DNA of 64,000 bases from Brevibacterium sp. CCUG 69071 (GTDB lineage: Bacteria > Actinomycetota > Actinomycetes > Actinomycetales > Brevibacteriaceae), in NCBI RefSeq assembly GCF_021023135.1, contig NZ_PGFV01000002.1:806001-870000 (forward strand), given 5' to 3'. The notes beneath the pieces are model-generated. The model saw only the letters and a program-made list of their open reading frames with translations. It was not told where the DNA came from and did not search any database. Below, piece after piece: positions 24,437 to 34,367 of the stretch (the first letter of the stretch is position 1; every line of letters begins with the position of its first letter). The position numbers were made by a program, and so were the translations under genes.

Positions 24437-27346
24437 ATGGTGACCAGAACGACTTCCCCCGCTTCTGGTTCCGGGAAACGCACAGCACCCAAAAACGCTG
24501 GTCGGTCCGGTCAAGCGGGGACAGAAGACCCCGGGACAAACGTTGTCACCGGTGCGTGGAGGGGAGTGGCCCACATGGCCGGAAACCGTGCGCGAAAGAT
24601 CCTCAGCGACGAACCGACCGATCAGTCACCGACGAAGAGAGACGGCACCGCCTTCTTCCTCATCGGTCTCTCGATCGTCATCGCCGCCTTCGAATGGTGG
24701 AACATCCCCGGCGCGATCAGCGACGTGGTCCGCTCCGTGGTCGAAGGCACCTTCGGCCGCGTCGCCCTCGCCCTGCCGGTGATCTTCACCTGCTATGCGA
24801 TCCGCCTGTTCCTGCGCGGAGACGACAACCGCGGCAACAACCGGATCCTCATCGGCGGCATCTTCCTGCTGCTCGCCGCGGCCGGTCTGGCACACATCGC
24901 CGCCGGCAACCCGAGCTTCGTCAACAGCCGTGAGGCCATGACCAACGGGGGAGGGGCGCTCGGCTTCGTCGTCTCCTCCCCTTTGGTCACCGCCACGACC
25001 AACTATGTGGCTGTTCCGCTGCTCATCCTGCTCGGACTCTTCTCACTCCTCGTCATCACGGCCACACCCGTGCGCTCGATCCCGAAGCGCCTGACCGACC
25101 TCTACCTGCGTCTGACCGGCGGTGCCCGACCCGAATCCGACGCCGAGGCGAACGGAGAGACCCAGACCGACCTCGTCGCTGACAACGCCCGGACCTCGAG
25201 CCTCAAACCCGTCATGGGCGCCAAGCGCCGCAGCCGGAAGAAGAAGACCGAGATCCCCGAACTCGACGGCGAGACCGACGACGAAACGGTCACGAAGGCC
25301 TACGACAAGGCCTACATCAACGAGAACGAGATCTCCGAGGACGAGACCGACACCGCGGTCATCGACACCGAACCCAAGCTCAAGCCCGGCCAGCGCCGCC
25401 CGACCAAGGCCGAACGCGAAGCCGCCGCGCTGAAGAAGACCATCGGCATGGACGAAGACGCCGCCACGGTCGCGCGCAAGTCCGGAGCCGATGCCAAGCC
25501 CGCCGCCGCCTCGGCGCCGGTGCCCACGACGAACAACCCGCCGGCACCGCCGACGGAGCAGCTGCCCGAACGCGTCGAACAGCTCACCCTGGCCGGCGAC
25601 GTCACCTACACCCTGCCGAACTCGGACTACCTTGTGCCCGGACCTCCCGCCAAGGAGCGCTCCGAAGCCAACGACCGGGTCGTCGAAGCCCTGCGCGACG
25701 TGATGACCCAGTTCAAGATCGACGCCGAGGTCACCGGGTTCTCCCGCGGCCCGACGGTCACCCGCTACGAGGTCGAGCTCGGCGCGGGCACGAAGGTCGA
25801 GAAGGTCACAGCGCTGAGCAAGAACATCGCCTACGCCGTGGCCAGCGCCGATGTCCGCATCCTCTCGCCGATCCCCGGCAAGAAGGCCATCGGCATCGAG
25901 ATCCCGAACTCCGACCGTGAGAACGTCTCCCTCGGCGACGTGCTCCGCTCGAAGGCGGCGCGGAAGACCGAACACCCGATGGTCATGGGCGTGGGCAAGG
26001 ACGTCGAAGGCGGATTCGTCGTCGCCGACCTCTCCAAGATGCCCCACCTCCTCGTCGCCGGTGCCACCGGTGCCGGTAAGTCGAGCTTCGTGAACTCCAT
26101 GATCACCTCGATCATGATGCGCGCGACCCCCGACGAGGTCCGCATGATCCTCGTCGACCCCAAGCGCGTGGAGCTGACGATCTACGAGGGCATCCCGCAC
26201 CTCATCACCCCGATCATCACGAACCCGAAGAAGGCCGCCGAGGCGCTCGAATGGGTCGTGCGGGAGATGGACGCCCGCTACGACGACCTCGCGAACTACG
26301 GATTCAAGCACGTCAAGGAATTCAACAAGGCCGTCCGCGAAGGCCGCATCCAGCCCCCGGCCGGATCCGAACGCGTGCTCCAGCCCTACCCGTACTTGCT
26401 GGTCGTCGTCGACGAGCTCGCCGACCTCATGATGGTCGCCCCGCGCGACGTCGAGGCCTCGATCCAGCGCATCACCCAGCTGGCTCGTGCCGCCGGCATC
26501 CACCTGGTGCTCGCCACCCAGCGACCCAGCGTCGACGTCGTCACCGGCCTGATCAAGGCCAATGTGCCTTCGCGTCTGGCCTTCGCGACCTCGTCGCTGG
26601 CCGACTCCCGCGTTGTCCTCGACCAGCCCGGTGCGGAGAAGCTCATCGGCCAGGGTGACGCCCTGTTCCTGCCGATGGGCGCGGCCAAGCCGATGCGCGT
26701 CCAGGGCGCCTGGGTCAACGAGTCCGAGATCGAGAAGGTCGTCGAGCACGTCAAGGGACAGCTCAAGCCCAACTACCGTGAAGACGTCGCCGTCGAAGCG
26801 CCGAGGAAGCAGATCGACGAGGAGATCGGCGACGATCTCGAACTCCTGCTCCAGGCCATCGAACAGGTCGTCACCACCCAGTTCGGCTCGACGTCGATGC
26901 TCCAGCGCAAGCTGCGCGTCGGCTTCGCGAAGGCCGGTCGCCTCATGGACCTCATGGAGTCCCGCGGCATCGTCGGACCCTCCGAAGGATCGAAGGCCCG
27001 CGACGTCCTCGTCCGCCCCGACGATCTGCCCGGCACTCTGGCCATCATCAAGGGCGACACCCCACCCGACACGGGCGGCGCCGCCGCTGAGGAACCGCAC
27101 GCGACCGGCGGGACGACCGCCTCGGCGGCCGGAGACTACGACGAGGAATTCGAGGACTTCGGTGCCCCGGACTCATCCGAGGGTTCCGGCTCATACGGAG
27201 GATCCGGCTCGGGCGGCAGCTCCGACCGCTATGCCCACGGCGTCGGCCACGCCGAGGACCTGCACGTCGGCGACATCGACCCGGATACGGGACTCGAGGT
27301 CGTCGAGGCCAGCGGCGAGGACGCCTGGCAGCTGACCGGCCGCTGA
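24437..27346 (+). CDS. ftsK: DNA translocase FtsK/SpoIIIE
   Basis: Septum-located motor that pumps chromosomal DNA during division. About 969 aa. Four N-terminal membrane helices (about residues 70-215) are followed by a disordered acidic/basic linker to about residue 400. The motor follows: beta-domain EVTGFSRGPTVTRYEVELG, Walker A GATGAGKSSF (about residues 541-550), Walker B LVVVDELADLMM and the LATQRPSVDVVTGLIK segment. The C-terminal gamma domain, which reads KOPS-type DNA signals, is present (LLLQAIEQVVTTQFGSTSMLQRKLRVGFAKAGRLMDLME), then a Gly/Ser/acidic tail. The start is supported by a -10 box seven bases upstream. pgsA and cinA follow after a strong terminator. Confidence 0.95.
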   Translation: MVTRTTSPASGSGKRTAPKNAGRSGQAGTEDPGTNVVTGAWRGVAHMAGNRARKILSDEPTDQSPTKRDGTAFFLIGLSIVIAAFEWWNIPGAISDVVRSVVEGTFGRVALALPVIFTCYAIRLFLRGDDNRGNNRILIGGIFLLLAAAGLAHIAAGNPSFVNSREAMTNGGGALGFVVSSPLVTATTNYVAVPLLILLGLFSLLVITATPVRSIPKRLTDLYLRLTGGARPESDAEANGETQTDLVADNARTSSLKPVMGAKRRSRKKKTEIPELDGETDDETVTKAYDKAYINENEISEDETDTAVIDTEPKLKPGQRRPTKAEREAAALKKTIGMDEDAATVARKSGADAKPAAASAPVPTTNNPPAPPTEQLPERVEQLTLAGDVTYTLPNSDYLVPGPPAKERSEANDRVVEALRDVMTQFKIDAEVTGFSRGPTVTRYEVELGAGTKVEKVTALSKNIAYAVASADVRILSPIPGKKAIGIEIPNSDRENVSLGDVLRSKAARKTEHPMVMGVGKDVEGGFVVADLSKMPHLLVAGATGAGKSSFVNSMITSIMMRATPDEVRMILVDPKRVELTIYEGIPHLITPIITNPKKAAEALEWVVREMDARYDDLANYGFKHVKEFNKAVREGRIQPPAGSERVLQPYPYLLVVVDELADLMMVAPRDVEASIQRITQLARAAGIHLVLATQRPSVDVVTGLIKANVPSRLAFATSSLADSRVVLDQPGAEKLIGQGDALFLPMGAAKPMRVQGAWVNESEIEKVVEHVKGQLKPNYREDVAVEAPRKQIDEEIGDDLELLLQAIEQVVTTQFGSTSMLQRKLRVGFAKAGRLMDLMESRGIVGPSEGSKARDVLVRPDDLPGTLAIIKGDTPPDTGGAAAEEPHATGGTTASAAGDYDEEFEDFGAPDSSEGSGSYGGSGSGGSSDRYAHGVGHAEDLHVGDIDPDTGLEVVEASGEDAWQLTGR

Positions 27347-27374
27347 GGCCGGGCCCGGAGCAGTCAACCGCACC

Positions 27375-27422
27375 ACGCGCCGAGGTGGGTGTCCCGATCA
27401 ACGGACACCCACCTCGGCGCGT
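27375..27422 (+). terminator. ftsK terminator hairpin
   Basis: Perfect 20-bp arms (27375-27394 and 27403-27422) around the loop CGATCAAC, 28 bp after the ftsK stop. No T tract, as is common for high-GC terminators. Confidence 0.85.
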
Positions 27423-27455
27423 CTGCACCTCCATGCCGTACCCAGCTCACTTCGA

Positions 27456-27461
27456 TAGGGT
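27456..27461 (+). promoter_or_regulatory. pgsA -10 box, leaderless-type
   Basis: TAGGGT ends six bases before the GTG start at 27468. Confidence 0.5.
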
Positions 27462-27467
27462 GGAGGG

Positions 27468-28121
27468 GTGAACGAACGAGCCGAGGCAGGAGCCTCCAAT
27501 CAGCCGGCCGCAGAGCCGAGCCCGTGGAACGTCCCCAACGCGCTGACGGTGCTGCGCATCCTCCTGGTGCCCGTCTTCCTCATCCTGCTGCTCGCCGACG
27601 GCGGACACGATCTGACCACCCGCTGGTGGGCGCTCGTCGTGTTCCTGCTGGCTATGCTCACCGACAAGATCGACGGTGACCTGGCCAGGAAATACAACCT
27701 CATCACGAACTTCGGCAAGATCGCCGACCCGATCGCCGACAAATCACTCATGGCCGCTGCGCTCATCGGCCTGGCCCTGGTCAGCGAGCTGCCCTGGTGG
27801 GTGCCCGTCGTCATCCTCGTCCGGGAGCTGGGCATCACGGTGCTGCGATTCTTCATGATCCGCATCGCGGTCATGCCGGCGTCGAAGGGCGGCAAGCTCA
27901 AGACAGTGCTGCAGACCGTGGCGATCGGGCTGTTCCTGCTGCTCTACCCGCTGGCTCACCTCGTCCCCGAAGGCGTGACCTTCGTGCTCGTGCTGCTGGC
28001 GTGGATCATCATGTCCGCGGCCATCGTCGTCACCGTGGTCACCGGCATCGACTACTGCATCCAGGCCGCGAAGCTCGCCAAGGACGCCCACGCCGGCGAC
28101 GCCGGAAAAGACGATGCCTGA
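27468..28121 (+). CDS. pgsA: CDP-diacylglycerol-glycerol-3-phosphate phosphatidyltransferase
   Basis: Membrane enzyme making phosphatidylglycerol phosphate from CDP-diacylglycerol and glycerol 3-phosphate. 217 aa, with about five helices. The CDP-alcohol phosphotransferase signature is complete: DKIDGDLARK followed by G and two further Asp in NFGKIADPIADKS, the metal- and CDP-binding set. The N-terminal PWNVPNALTVLRILLVPVFL is also typical. GTG start six bases after a -10 box. Overlaps cinA by eight bases; the pgsA-cinA-clgR order is a conserved actinobacterial block. Confidence 0.95.
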   Translation: MNERAEAGASNQPAAEPSPWNVPNALTVLRILLVPVFLILLLADGGHDLTTRWWALVVFLLAMLTDKIDGDLARKYNLITNFGKIADPIADKSLMAAALIGLALVSELPWWVPVVILVRELGITVLRFFMIRIAVMPASKGGKLKTVLQTVAIGLFLLLYPLAHLVPEGVTFVLVLLAWIIMSAAIVVTVVTGIDYCIQAAKLAKDAHAGDAGKDDA

Positions 28122-28635
28122 GACCGAGCTGTTCGCGCTCAACCAACGCCTCATCGCCACCTGCACACAGATGGGGCTCTCGCTCGCCTCGGCGGAATCG
28201 CTGACTGGCGGCCGCTTCGTCGCGGCTCTCGTCGACGTTCCGGGCGCCTCGGCCGTGGTGCGCGGGGGACTGGTCACCTACGCCACTGACCTCAAAGCCG
28301 CTCTCGCCGGAGTCGATGCCGACCACCTTGAGGAGACCGGCCCGGTCGATCCGGTCGTGGCCGCACAGATGGCCGTCGGTGCGGCCACGAAGTGCGTGTC
28401 CGACATCGGCATCTCCTGCACCGGTGTGGCCGGACCCGACCCGCAGGACGGCAAGGACGTCGGCCTCGTCTACACGGCCATCGCCTTCGGCGGCAAGGCC
28501 AAGGTCTTCGAACACGACTTCACCGGCGACCGCAACGAGATCCGCGAGCAGACGGTCCGGGCCATGTCGGTCAACCTCGAGGAATTCGTCGCCCACATCG
28601 CCTACGGACCCGAAAGCGGGAACGGCACGGAATAA
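28114..28635 (+). CDS. cinA: CinA C-terminal family nicotinamide-nucleotide amidohydrolase
   Basis: Stand-alone CinA C-terminal (PncC-type) domain of 173 aa, predicted to hydrolyse nicotinamide mononucleotide to nicotinate mononucleotide for NAD salvage. The core motif SAESLTGGRFVAALVDVPGAS, then VRGGLVTYATDLKAALAGV and ISCTGVAGPDPQDGKDVGLVY, is well preserved. The N-terminal MoCF-like domain of full CinA is absent, which is normal for this type. Start overlaps pgsA. Confidence 0.93.
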   Translation: MPETELFALNQRLIATCTQMGLSLASAESLTGGRFVAALVDVPGASAVVRGGLVTYATDLKAALAGVDADHLEETGPVDPVVAAQMAVGAATKCVSDIGISCTGVAGPDPQDGKDVGLVYTAIAFGGKAKVFEHDFTGDRNEIREQTVRAMSVNLEEFVAHIAYGPESGNGTE

Positions 28636-28812
28636 GTTCCACCCGGACGAGGTTGACCAGGTGATGACGATTGGACGAACATTCACCACATTCTTCGAAT
28701 GGACTGGCAATACCGTCCGCTCACTGGTCCAGGTTGGCGCAGGATCGCGAGCGGGCTGTAAAGTTGAAGGCACAATGAGGACGGATCGCGCTGACAAAGG
28801 GAGGGACGCGTT

Positions 28813-29139
28813 ATGTTACTGAGAGTTGAAATCGGCGACGCACTGCGTTCGGCCCGTCGCCGCCAGGGACGCACCCTCCGCGATGTCTCCACAGGAGCCA
28901 GCGTCTCGCTGGGCTACCTCAGCGAGATCGAACGCGGTCAGAAGGAAGCCTCCTCGGAGCTGCTGTCGGCCATCTGCGAGGCACTCGACCTGCCGCTCTC
29001 GGCACTGCTGTCCTCGGTCTCCGATCGCTTCGCCCTCGAAGAGGGAGTCGAGATCCCCGACACCATTCCGCAGGAGCTCTCGGACAAGATCCTGGGCCAC
29101 CCGGGATACCCGGTGCCGCGGTTGGCCGCCAAACCCTGA
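28813..29139 (+). CDS. clgR: XRE-family regulator ClgR
   Basis: 108-aa helix-turn-helix activator. [57 protein letters not shown] is a near-canonical ClgR/PopR N terminus. Known ClgR proteins activate clp protease and other proteostasis genes in actinobacteria. GGGAGG (28799-28804) lies eight bases before the ATG. A possible promoter (TTGGCG...TAAAGT, 28734-28764, 19-bp spacer) lies in the 177-bp gap after cinA. The stop overlaps the DUF3046 start by one base. Confidence 0.9.
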   Translation: MLLRVEIGDALRSARRRQGRTLRDVSTGASVSLGYLSEIERGQKEASSELLSAICEALDLPLSALLSSVSDRFALEEGVEIPDTIPQELSDKILGHPGYPVPRLAAKP

Positions 29140-29366
29140 TGCGCCACACCCTCTACTGGATCCTCATGAACGAGGAGTTCGGTGAGGCGCGTGCTGCCTC
29201 CCTGCACACCGACCTCACGCTGAGCAGCCTCGGTTCGCGGACCGCCCAACAGGCCTTCGAAGCCGGAGTCGAACCCCGTGACATCTGGATCGCCGTGTGC
29301 GATTCCATGGGCGTCCCCGAGTCCCGCCGCCTGGGCAAAGAGAAGCCGCGTTCGCGTCCGTTCTGA
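29139..29366 (+). CDS. DUF3046 family protein
   Basis: 75-aa protein typical of DUF3046: WILMNEEFGEARAASLHTDLTLSSLGSRTAQQAFEAGVEPRDIWIAVCDSMGVPESRR. The family is small, cytosolic, of unknown function, and almost always sits between clgR and recA in actinobacteria. The start shares one base with the clgR stop, so it is co-translated. Confidence 0.9.
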   Translation: MRHTLYWILMNEEFGEARAASLHTDLTLSSLGSRTAQQAFEAGVEPRDIWIAVCDSMGVPESRRLGKEKPRSRPF

Positions 29367-29448
29367 AACTCGTTCTCGACTGTGCTGAGACTCGTTCACG
29401 TCCGTTCTGAGGCCGGCTCTGCAGCGGATGTCCGCTGACGCCCGAGTG

Positions 29449-29454
29449 TAGACT
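29449..29454 (+). promoter_or_regulatory. -10 box, leaderless-type
   Basis: TAGACT ends six bases before the ATG at 29461. Confidence 0.5.
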
Positions 29455-29460
29455 GGCCGC

Positions 29461-29868
29461 ATGAATCAGGCAGTCCCGTTCATCACCTTCCAGCCCGGTC
29501 GCGGCCAGAATGCCGCCGAGGCGATGGAGACTTACCTCGAAGTCTTCGCCGATGGGCGAGTGGTCTCCGACAACCGGTACGGTCCCGACGGACCCGGTGC
29601 CGAGGGCACGGTCATCATGGCGGAGATCGAGATCGCCGGCCAGCGGCTGCGATTGAGCGACAGCTTCGTCGACCACGAGTGGGACATCACCCCCGCAGTC
29701 TCGCTCATGGTCGATTGCGAGTCGGCCGAAGAGCTGGAACGCATCTTCACCGCGCTGAGCGCGCAGGGCACCGTGTTCATGCCGCTCGATGACTATGGCT
29801 TCGGACCATTCGGCTGGGTGGGCGACCGCTTCGGCCTCACCTGGCAGCTCGGACTGGCAGCAGAGTAG
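29461..29868 (+). CDS. VOC family protein, PhnB-like
   Basis: 135-aa vicinal-oxygen-chelate fold protein of the PhnB type (VPFITFQPGRGQNAAEAMETYLEVF; RLRLSDSFVDHEWDITPAVSLMVDCESAEELERIF; GPFGWVGDRFGLTWQL). Such proteins are metal-dependent enzymes or binding proteins with varied substrates; nothing here fixes the role. It sits alone between DUF3046 and recA, and its -10 box six bases upstream suggests a leaderless mRNA. Confidence 0.85.
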   Translation: MNQAVPFITFQPGRGQNAAEAMETYLEVFADGRVVSDNRYGPDGPGAEGTVIMAEIEIAGQRLRLSDSFVDHEWDITPAVSLMVDCESAEELERIFTALSAQGTVFMPLDDYGFGPFGWVGDRFGLTWQLGLAAE

Positions 29869-29939
29869 GGGAGCCTCGGGCAGTAAATGGTTCGCGTCCT
29901 GAATCGCTCTGGGAGACACGCGACACGCCCCGATATTTA

Positions 29940-29951
29940 GAACACCTGTTC
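29940..29951 (+). promoter_or_regulatory. LexA (SOS) box upstream of recA
   Basis: GAACACCTGTTC matches the Gram-positive core GAAC-N4-GTTC exactly. A possible -10, TATGCT, lies at 29962-29967. The recA ATG is about 145 bp downstream, leaving a leader of roughly 120 nt. Confidence 0.85.
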
Positions 29952-30096
29952 GGATGTCGGCTATGCTGGTGGTGAATCACGGGACCTGTGACCATGAGTG
30001 GCTGGTTATCCACGGGGGAGAATCATCCTCTGTCGTTATGTCAGTGCCATCTTCTAGCCTTGGTCTCAACGGAAAAAGCAACGATGAGGAGACGTC

Positions 30097-31197
30097 ATGG
30101 CACGCACACCCAAGAACCTGCAGATCCCCACCGGCAACGACAAGTCGAAGGCACTCGACGCGGCGCTGGGGCAGATCGACCGCAACTACGGCAAGGGCGC
30201 GATCATGCGCCTCGGCGACGGAGTCCGCGAGCCGATCGCCTGCATCCCGACCGGCTCGATCGCCCTTGACATCGCGCTGGGCATCGGCGGCCTGCCGCGT
30301 GGCCGCGTCGTGGAGATCTACGGCCCGGAATCATCGGGTAAGACCACCGTCGCCCTCCACGCGGTGGCGAATGCGCAGAAGGCAGGCGGAATCGCAGGAT
30401 TCATCGACGCCGAGCACGCCCTCGATCCCGAATACGCGAAGAAGCTCGGTGTCGACACCGATCAGCTTCTCGTTTCCCAGCCCGATACCGGTGAGCAGGC
30501 ACTCGAGATCGCCGATATGCTCATCCGCTCGGGAGCCCTCGACGTCATCGTCATCGACTCCGTCGCCGCTCTCGTGCCCAAGGCCGAAATCGAAGGCGAG
30601 ATGGGCGACAGCCACGTGGGTCTCCAGGCACGTCTGATGTCGCAGGCCCTGCGTAAGATCACCGGTGCTTTGGCCCAGTCGAAGACCACCGCGATCTTCA
30701 TCAACCAGCTGCGCGAGAAGGTCGGCGTGTTCTTCGGCTCCCCGGAGACCACCTCGGGCGGTAAGGCACTGAAGTTCTACGCCTCCGTGCGCATCGACGT
30801 GCGCCGCATCGAGACCCTCAAGGAAGGTCAGGACGCGGTCGGCAACAGGACGAGGGCGAAGATCGTCAAGAACAAGATCGCGCCGCCGTTCAAGCAGGCC
30901 GAGTTCGACATCATCTACGGTCACGGAATCTCCCGTGAAGGCAGCCTCATCGATATGGGCGTCGACAACGGAATCATCCGCAAGTCCGGATCCTGGTTCA
31001 CCTATGATGGCGATCAGCTGGGCCAGGGCAAGGAGAACGTGCGTAACTTCCTCCGCGACAACCCGGGCCTGGCCGAGGAGATCGAACTGAAGATCAAGCA
31101 CAAGATGGGCCTGATCAAGGTCGATGAACCCGAAGACGACGCCGAGGCGGCCGACGCCTCCGCCGAGACTCCGCAGACGGATGACGCCGAGGTCTGA
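30097..31197 (+). CDS. recA: Recombinase RecA
   Basis: Strand-exchange ATPase and SOS co-protease, 366 aa. Walker [10 protein letters not shown], Walker [24 protein letters not shown] with L1, and the L2 region [37 protein letters not shown] are all intact. No intein. The acidic C terminus ([23 protein letters not shown]) is normal. A perfect SOS box lies upstream at 29940. The stop lies inside the start of recX (17-bp overlap). Confidence 0.98.
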   Translation: MARTPKNLQIPTGNDKSKALDAALGQIDRNYGKGAIMRLGDGVREPIACIPTGSIALDIALGIGGLPRGRVVEIYGPESSGKTTVALHAVANAQKAGGIAGFIDAEHALDPEYAKKLGVDTDQLLVSQPDTGEQALEIADMLIRSGALDVIVIDSVAALVPKAEIEGEMGDSHVGLQARLMSQALRKITGALAQSKTTAIFINQLREKVGVFFGSPETTSGGKALKFYASVRIDVRRIETLKEGQDAVGNRTRAKIVKNKIAPPFKQAEFDIIYGHGISREGSLIDMGVDNGIIRKSGSWFTYDGDQLGQGKENVRNFLRDNPGLAEEIELKIKHKMGLIKVDEPEDDAEAADASAETPQTDDAEV

Positions 31198-32185
31198 ACC
31201 CGGTCGCACTGACGACGAGCTCATCGAATCAGCACTAGAGAGTGCCGATTCGGTGGGCTCGTCTGCGCAGGCGGCGACTCTCGATCAGCTGCGTGCCGCC
31301 GTGTCCGAGATTGACGAGCGCCATGCGGAAGGGGAGTCGGAATTCTTCGCGCCCCTGTCGGGGCAGAGTCAGGTGCGGTCAGCATCGAGCGATAAGCCTG
31401 CGCGGTCGAAGACTCAGTCTGCGCGGTCGGGTTCGGTGGGGCGGTCGGGTTCGGTGGGGCGGACAAGTGCGAAAGCGCCCCAACGCGAGTCCGGCGGGGG
31501 AGGAGGCTGGCCGGCCTTCGACACCGGTGAGCCGCCGCCCTTCGCCCTCGGCGATTCCGACAGCAGCGACGGCGATGACGACTCTGAAGTATTCGGCAGC
31601 GAGGTCCTCGACTCCGAAGGCCTCGACTCCGAAGGCCTCGACCCCGAGGGATTCGGGGCGGGTGGCTTCGGCTCGGACGGCCTCGATTTCGATTCGGATG
31701 ATTCAGATTCCGAGGAACCGGACTTCGAGGCGTCCTATGCGAAGGCGAAGAAGACGGCGATGAACATGCTCGCCATGCGCGACCACGCGAGCCAGGAACT
31801 GCGGGAGAAGCTGCTCAAACGCGACTTCCTGCCCGACGCCGTCGACGAACTCATCGCGAAGCTCCAGAAATCCAAACTGCTCAACGACGAGGAATTCGCC
31901 CACCGCTACGTCCGCGCCCACCGGGAGAGGCGCAAACTCTCCCGATCGGTGCTGAGGCGTGAACTGAACAAGAAGGGCATCCCGGCCGAGATCATCTCCG
32001 ACGCCGTCGACGAGGTCGACGGGGAAGAAGATCTCGCCCGGGAGGTCGCCGCGAAGAAGGCCGCCTCGACAAGCAGACTCGCCTACGAGGTGCGCGAGCG
32101 ACGGATCCTCGGCATGCTCGCCCGACGCGGATTCTCCTCCTCGATCTGCATCAAGGTCACCCGCGAAGTCCTCGCCGAAGACTGA
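31181..32185 (+). CDS. recX: RecX regulatory protein with long disordered N-terminal extension
   Basis: Inhibitor/modulator of RecA filaments. The RecX core is the C-terminal half (from [28 protein letters not shown] to the end, about 150 residues). Residues 1-185 are an unusual low-complexity extension with repeats [13 protein letters not shown] and [15 protein letters not shown], encoded by 18-bp (near 31428) and 15-bp (near 31608) tandem DNA repeats, then a highly acidic stretch. Usual RecX is about 150-270 aa; this is 334. The start overlaps the recA end, so the two are coupled. The acidic tail could mimic DNA (speculation). Confidence 0.9.
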   Translation: MTPRSEPGRTDDELIESALESADSVGSSAQAATLDQLRAAVSEIDERHAEGESEFFAPLSGQSQVRSASSDKPARSKTQSARSGSVGRSGSVGRTSAKAPQRESGGGGGWPAFDTGEPPPFALGDSDSSDGDDDSEVFGSEVLDSEGLDSEGLDPEGFGAGGFGSDGLDFDSDDSDSEEPDFEASYAKAKKTAMNMLAMRDHASQELREKLLKRDFLPDAVDELIAKLQKSKLLNDEEFAHRYVRAHRERRKLSRSVLRRELNKKGIPAEIISDAVDEVDGEEDLAREVAAKKAASTSRLAYEVRERRILGMLARRGFSSSICIKVTREVLAED

Positions 32186-32208
32186 GCATGGGGGCTCCGC
32201 GAAACGGC

Positions 32209-32214
32209 TAGAAT
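32209..32214 (+). promoter_or_regulatory. miaB -10 box
   Basis: TAGAAT ends nine bases before the miaB ATG, so the leader would be only a few bases. Confidence 0.4.
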
Positions 32215-32223
32215 GGTGGCGCC

Positions 32224-33720
32224 ATGACTGAACTGATTGACTCCCCGGCGACAACCGAGCACTCGACCCGCAGCTACGAGGTCAAGACCTACGGCTGCCA
32301 GATGAACGTGCACGATTCCGAGCGACTCTCCGGCCTCCTCGACGACGCAGGCTACGTTCAAGCTGACACCGACGATCAGGCCGATGTCGTCGTCTTCAAC
32401 ACCTGCGCCGTGCGTGAGAACGCCGACAACCGTCTCTACGGAAACCTCGGTCAGCTCGCCAAGGTCAAGGAGAGCCACCCCGGCCTGCAGATCGCCGTGG
32501 GCGGATGCATGGCCCAGAAGGACCGCGACACCATCGTCAAGAAGGCCCCCTGGGTCGACGTGGTCTTCGGCACCCACAACATGGGCGCGCTGCCGGCGCT
32601 GCTCGACCGGGCCCGCCACAACCACGAGGCGCAGGTCGAGATCCTCGAAAGCCTCGACGTCTTCCCCTCCACCCTGCCCAGCAAGCGAGAATCCCAGCAC
32701 TCCGGATGGGTGTCGATCTCCGTCGGCTGCAACAACAGCTGCACCTTCTGCATCGTCCCCAGCCTCCGCGGCAAGGAGAAGGACCGCCGTCCCGGCGACA
32801 TCCTCGCCGAGGTCGAAGCCCTCGTCGCCGACGGCGTCGTCGAAGTCACCCTGCTCGGGCAGAACGTCAACTCCTACGGCGCCGAATTCCGTGACAAAGG
32901 TGCCTTCGCCAAGCTGCTTCGCGCGGTCGGCAAAGTCGAGGGCATCGAACGGGTCCGCTTCACCAGCCCCCACCCGGCCGCATTCTCCGAAGACGTCATC
33001 GAAGCCATGGCCGAGACCCCGACCGTGATGCCGCAGCTGCACATGCCGCTGCAGTCCGGCTCCGACACGATCCTCAAATCCATGCGCCGGTCCTACCGCA
33101 CCACGCGATTCATGCGCATCCTCGACTCCGTGCGTGAACGCATCCCGCACGCCGCGATCACCACCGACATCATCGTCGGCTTCCCCGGAGAGACGGAAGA
33201 GGACTTCCAAGGCACCATGGACATCGTCCGTCGCGCCCGCTTCTCTCAGGCCTTCACCTTCCAGTACTCGATCCGCCCCGGTACCCCCGCGGCGACCATG
33301 GAGAACCAGGTGCCCAAGGAGGTCGTGCAGGAGCGCTTCGAACGACTCACCGCCCTCCAGGACGAGATCGCCTGGGATGAGAACAAGAAGCAGATCGGCC
33401 GTGAGGTCGAAGTGCTCGTGACCAAACTGCCCCACGGAGATTCGCCGAGGCTGAGCGGCCGGGCCGCCGACAACCGCCTCGTTCACGTCGGCATCCCCGC
33501 AGGCGCCGAGCTGCCGCGCCCCGGCGACTTCGTCACCGCCACCGTCACCGAGGCGAAGCCGTACTTCCTGCTCGCCGACTCCGGATACTCCGTGCGGCCC
33601 TCCCGCGCCGGCGACGCCCACGACCGCGCCCAAGCCGACAGCTGCGGAGCATCCGCCCCCGGCGCCAGCACGGGCGGATCAACGAACCTCGGTATGCCGA
33701 CCATCCGCACCCGCAGCTGA
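32224..33720 (+). CDS. miaB: tRNA-2-methylthio-N6-dimethylallyladenosine synthase
   Basis: Radical-SAM methylthiotransferase acting on A37 of tRNAs already isopentenylated by MiaA. 498 aa. The N-terminal UPF0004 domain has its cysteines in YGCQMN, NTCAVRE and GGCMAQ. The radical SAM CxxxCxxC motif is [13 protein letters not shown] domain follows ([27 protein letters not shown]). The C terminus has a Ser/Ala/Gly-rich tail. miaA lies two genes downstream, the standard actinobacterial arrangement. Confidence 0.96.
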   Translation: MTELIDSPATTEHSTRSYEVKTYGCQMNVHDSERLSGLLDDAGYVQADTDDQADVVVFNTCAVRENADNRLYGNLGQLAKVKESHPGLQIAVGGCMAQKDRDTIVKKAPWVDVVFGTHNMGALPALLDRARHNHEAQVEILESLDVFPSTLPSKRESQHSGWVSISVGCNNSCTFCIVPSLRGKEKDRRPGDILAEVEALVADGVVEVTLLGQNVNSYGAEFRDKGAFAKLLRAVGKVEGIERVRFTSPHPAAFSEDVIEAMAETPTVMPQLHMPLQSGSDTILKSMRRSYRTTRFMRILDSVRERIPHAAITTDIIVGFPGETEEDFQGTMDIVRRARFSQAFTFQYSIRPGTPAATMENQVPKEVVQERFERLTALQDEIAWDENKKQIGREVEVLVTKLPHGDSPRLSGRAADNRLVHVGIPAGAELPRPGDFVTATVTEAKPYFLLADSGYSVRPSRAGDAHDRAQADSCGASAPGASTGGSTNLGMPTIRTRS

Positions 33721-33721
33721 G

Positions 33722-34366
33722 ATGGCCTCATTCGCGGTCATTCCGGCCGCACCCGTGCTCCTGCCCGGCATCGACGAACTCGAAACCGAGAGAATCACGA
33801 GTCTGCGCAACGACATCGAGACTGTCCTGAGCTCCCACGAACAGTGGGCGCTGCCAGTCGATGCACTGCCCGTGCTCGCGGGTCTCGGGGGCTGGGGAAT
33901 CGACCGCGGGATCGACACCCGCACCGGTCAACTCCTCACGGGTGAGGCGTGGGTACACGCCGTCGACGCACTGACCGAAGAGGAACGCGGGTCCTGCGAG
34001 ACCGCGCATCCGGCGATCGGCGTCGTCCTGCTCCACGCACATGCAGCGGCCGTGCGCATCGGGCCGTTCGGGACCAGCGAGCATCTGCTCATCCCCATCG
34101 ACCTCTCGGCCGCCGCCAGCGAGGATGCGCCACTGGCACCGGTCGACGGTGCACGCGAATTCGACGAATCGGTGGCCCATGCGCTCAAGGTCGGCGACAC
34201 GACGACACTGAGCCGAGCCGCAGCGAAGGCACCGAACGTCCACGCCGACCTCGCACTGCTCGAGGCGGCGCTGCCGCACCTCGGGACGGAGTCCTGGGCG
34301 TTCGAGACGGCCTTCGACCAAACCGTGCATGAGGTTCGCTCCCTATGCGGACGAGGCAGCTGCTGA
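33722..34366 (+). CDS. Conserved hypothetical between miaB and miaA
   Basis: 214-aa protein starting one base after the miaB stop. The N terminus [14 protein letters not shown] and the segment [16 protein letters not shown] suggest the class III extradiol-dioxygenase-like (MEMO/LigB-type) fold seen in proteins at this position in mycobacteria and relatives. Expected metal ligands are not clearly preserved, so catalysis is doubtful. Strict context between the two tRNA-A37 modification genes suggests co-expression, not necessarily the same pathway. Confidence 0.7.
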   Translation: MASFAVIPAAPVLLPGIDELETERITSLRNDIETVLSSHEQWALPVDALPVLAGLGGWGIDRGIDTRTGQLLTGEAWVHAVDALTEEERGSCETAHPAIGVVLLHAHAAAVRIGPFGTSEHLLIPIDLSAAASEDAPLAPVDGAREFDESVAHALKVGDTTTLSRAAAKAPNVHADLALLEAALPHLGTESWAFETAFDQTVHEVRSLCGRGSC

Positions 34367-34367
34367 C

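Noticed and set aside
25043..27100. Long open frame antisense to ftsK
   Set aside because: Same compositional artefact. It resembles no protein family and has no ribosome site.
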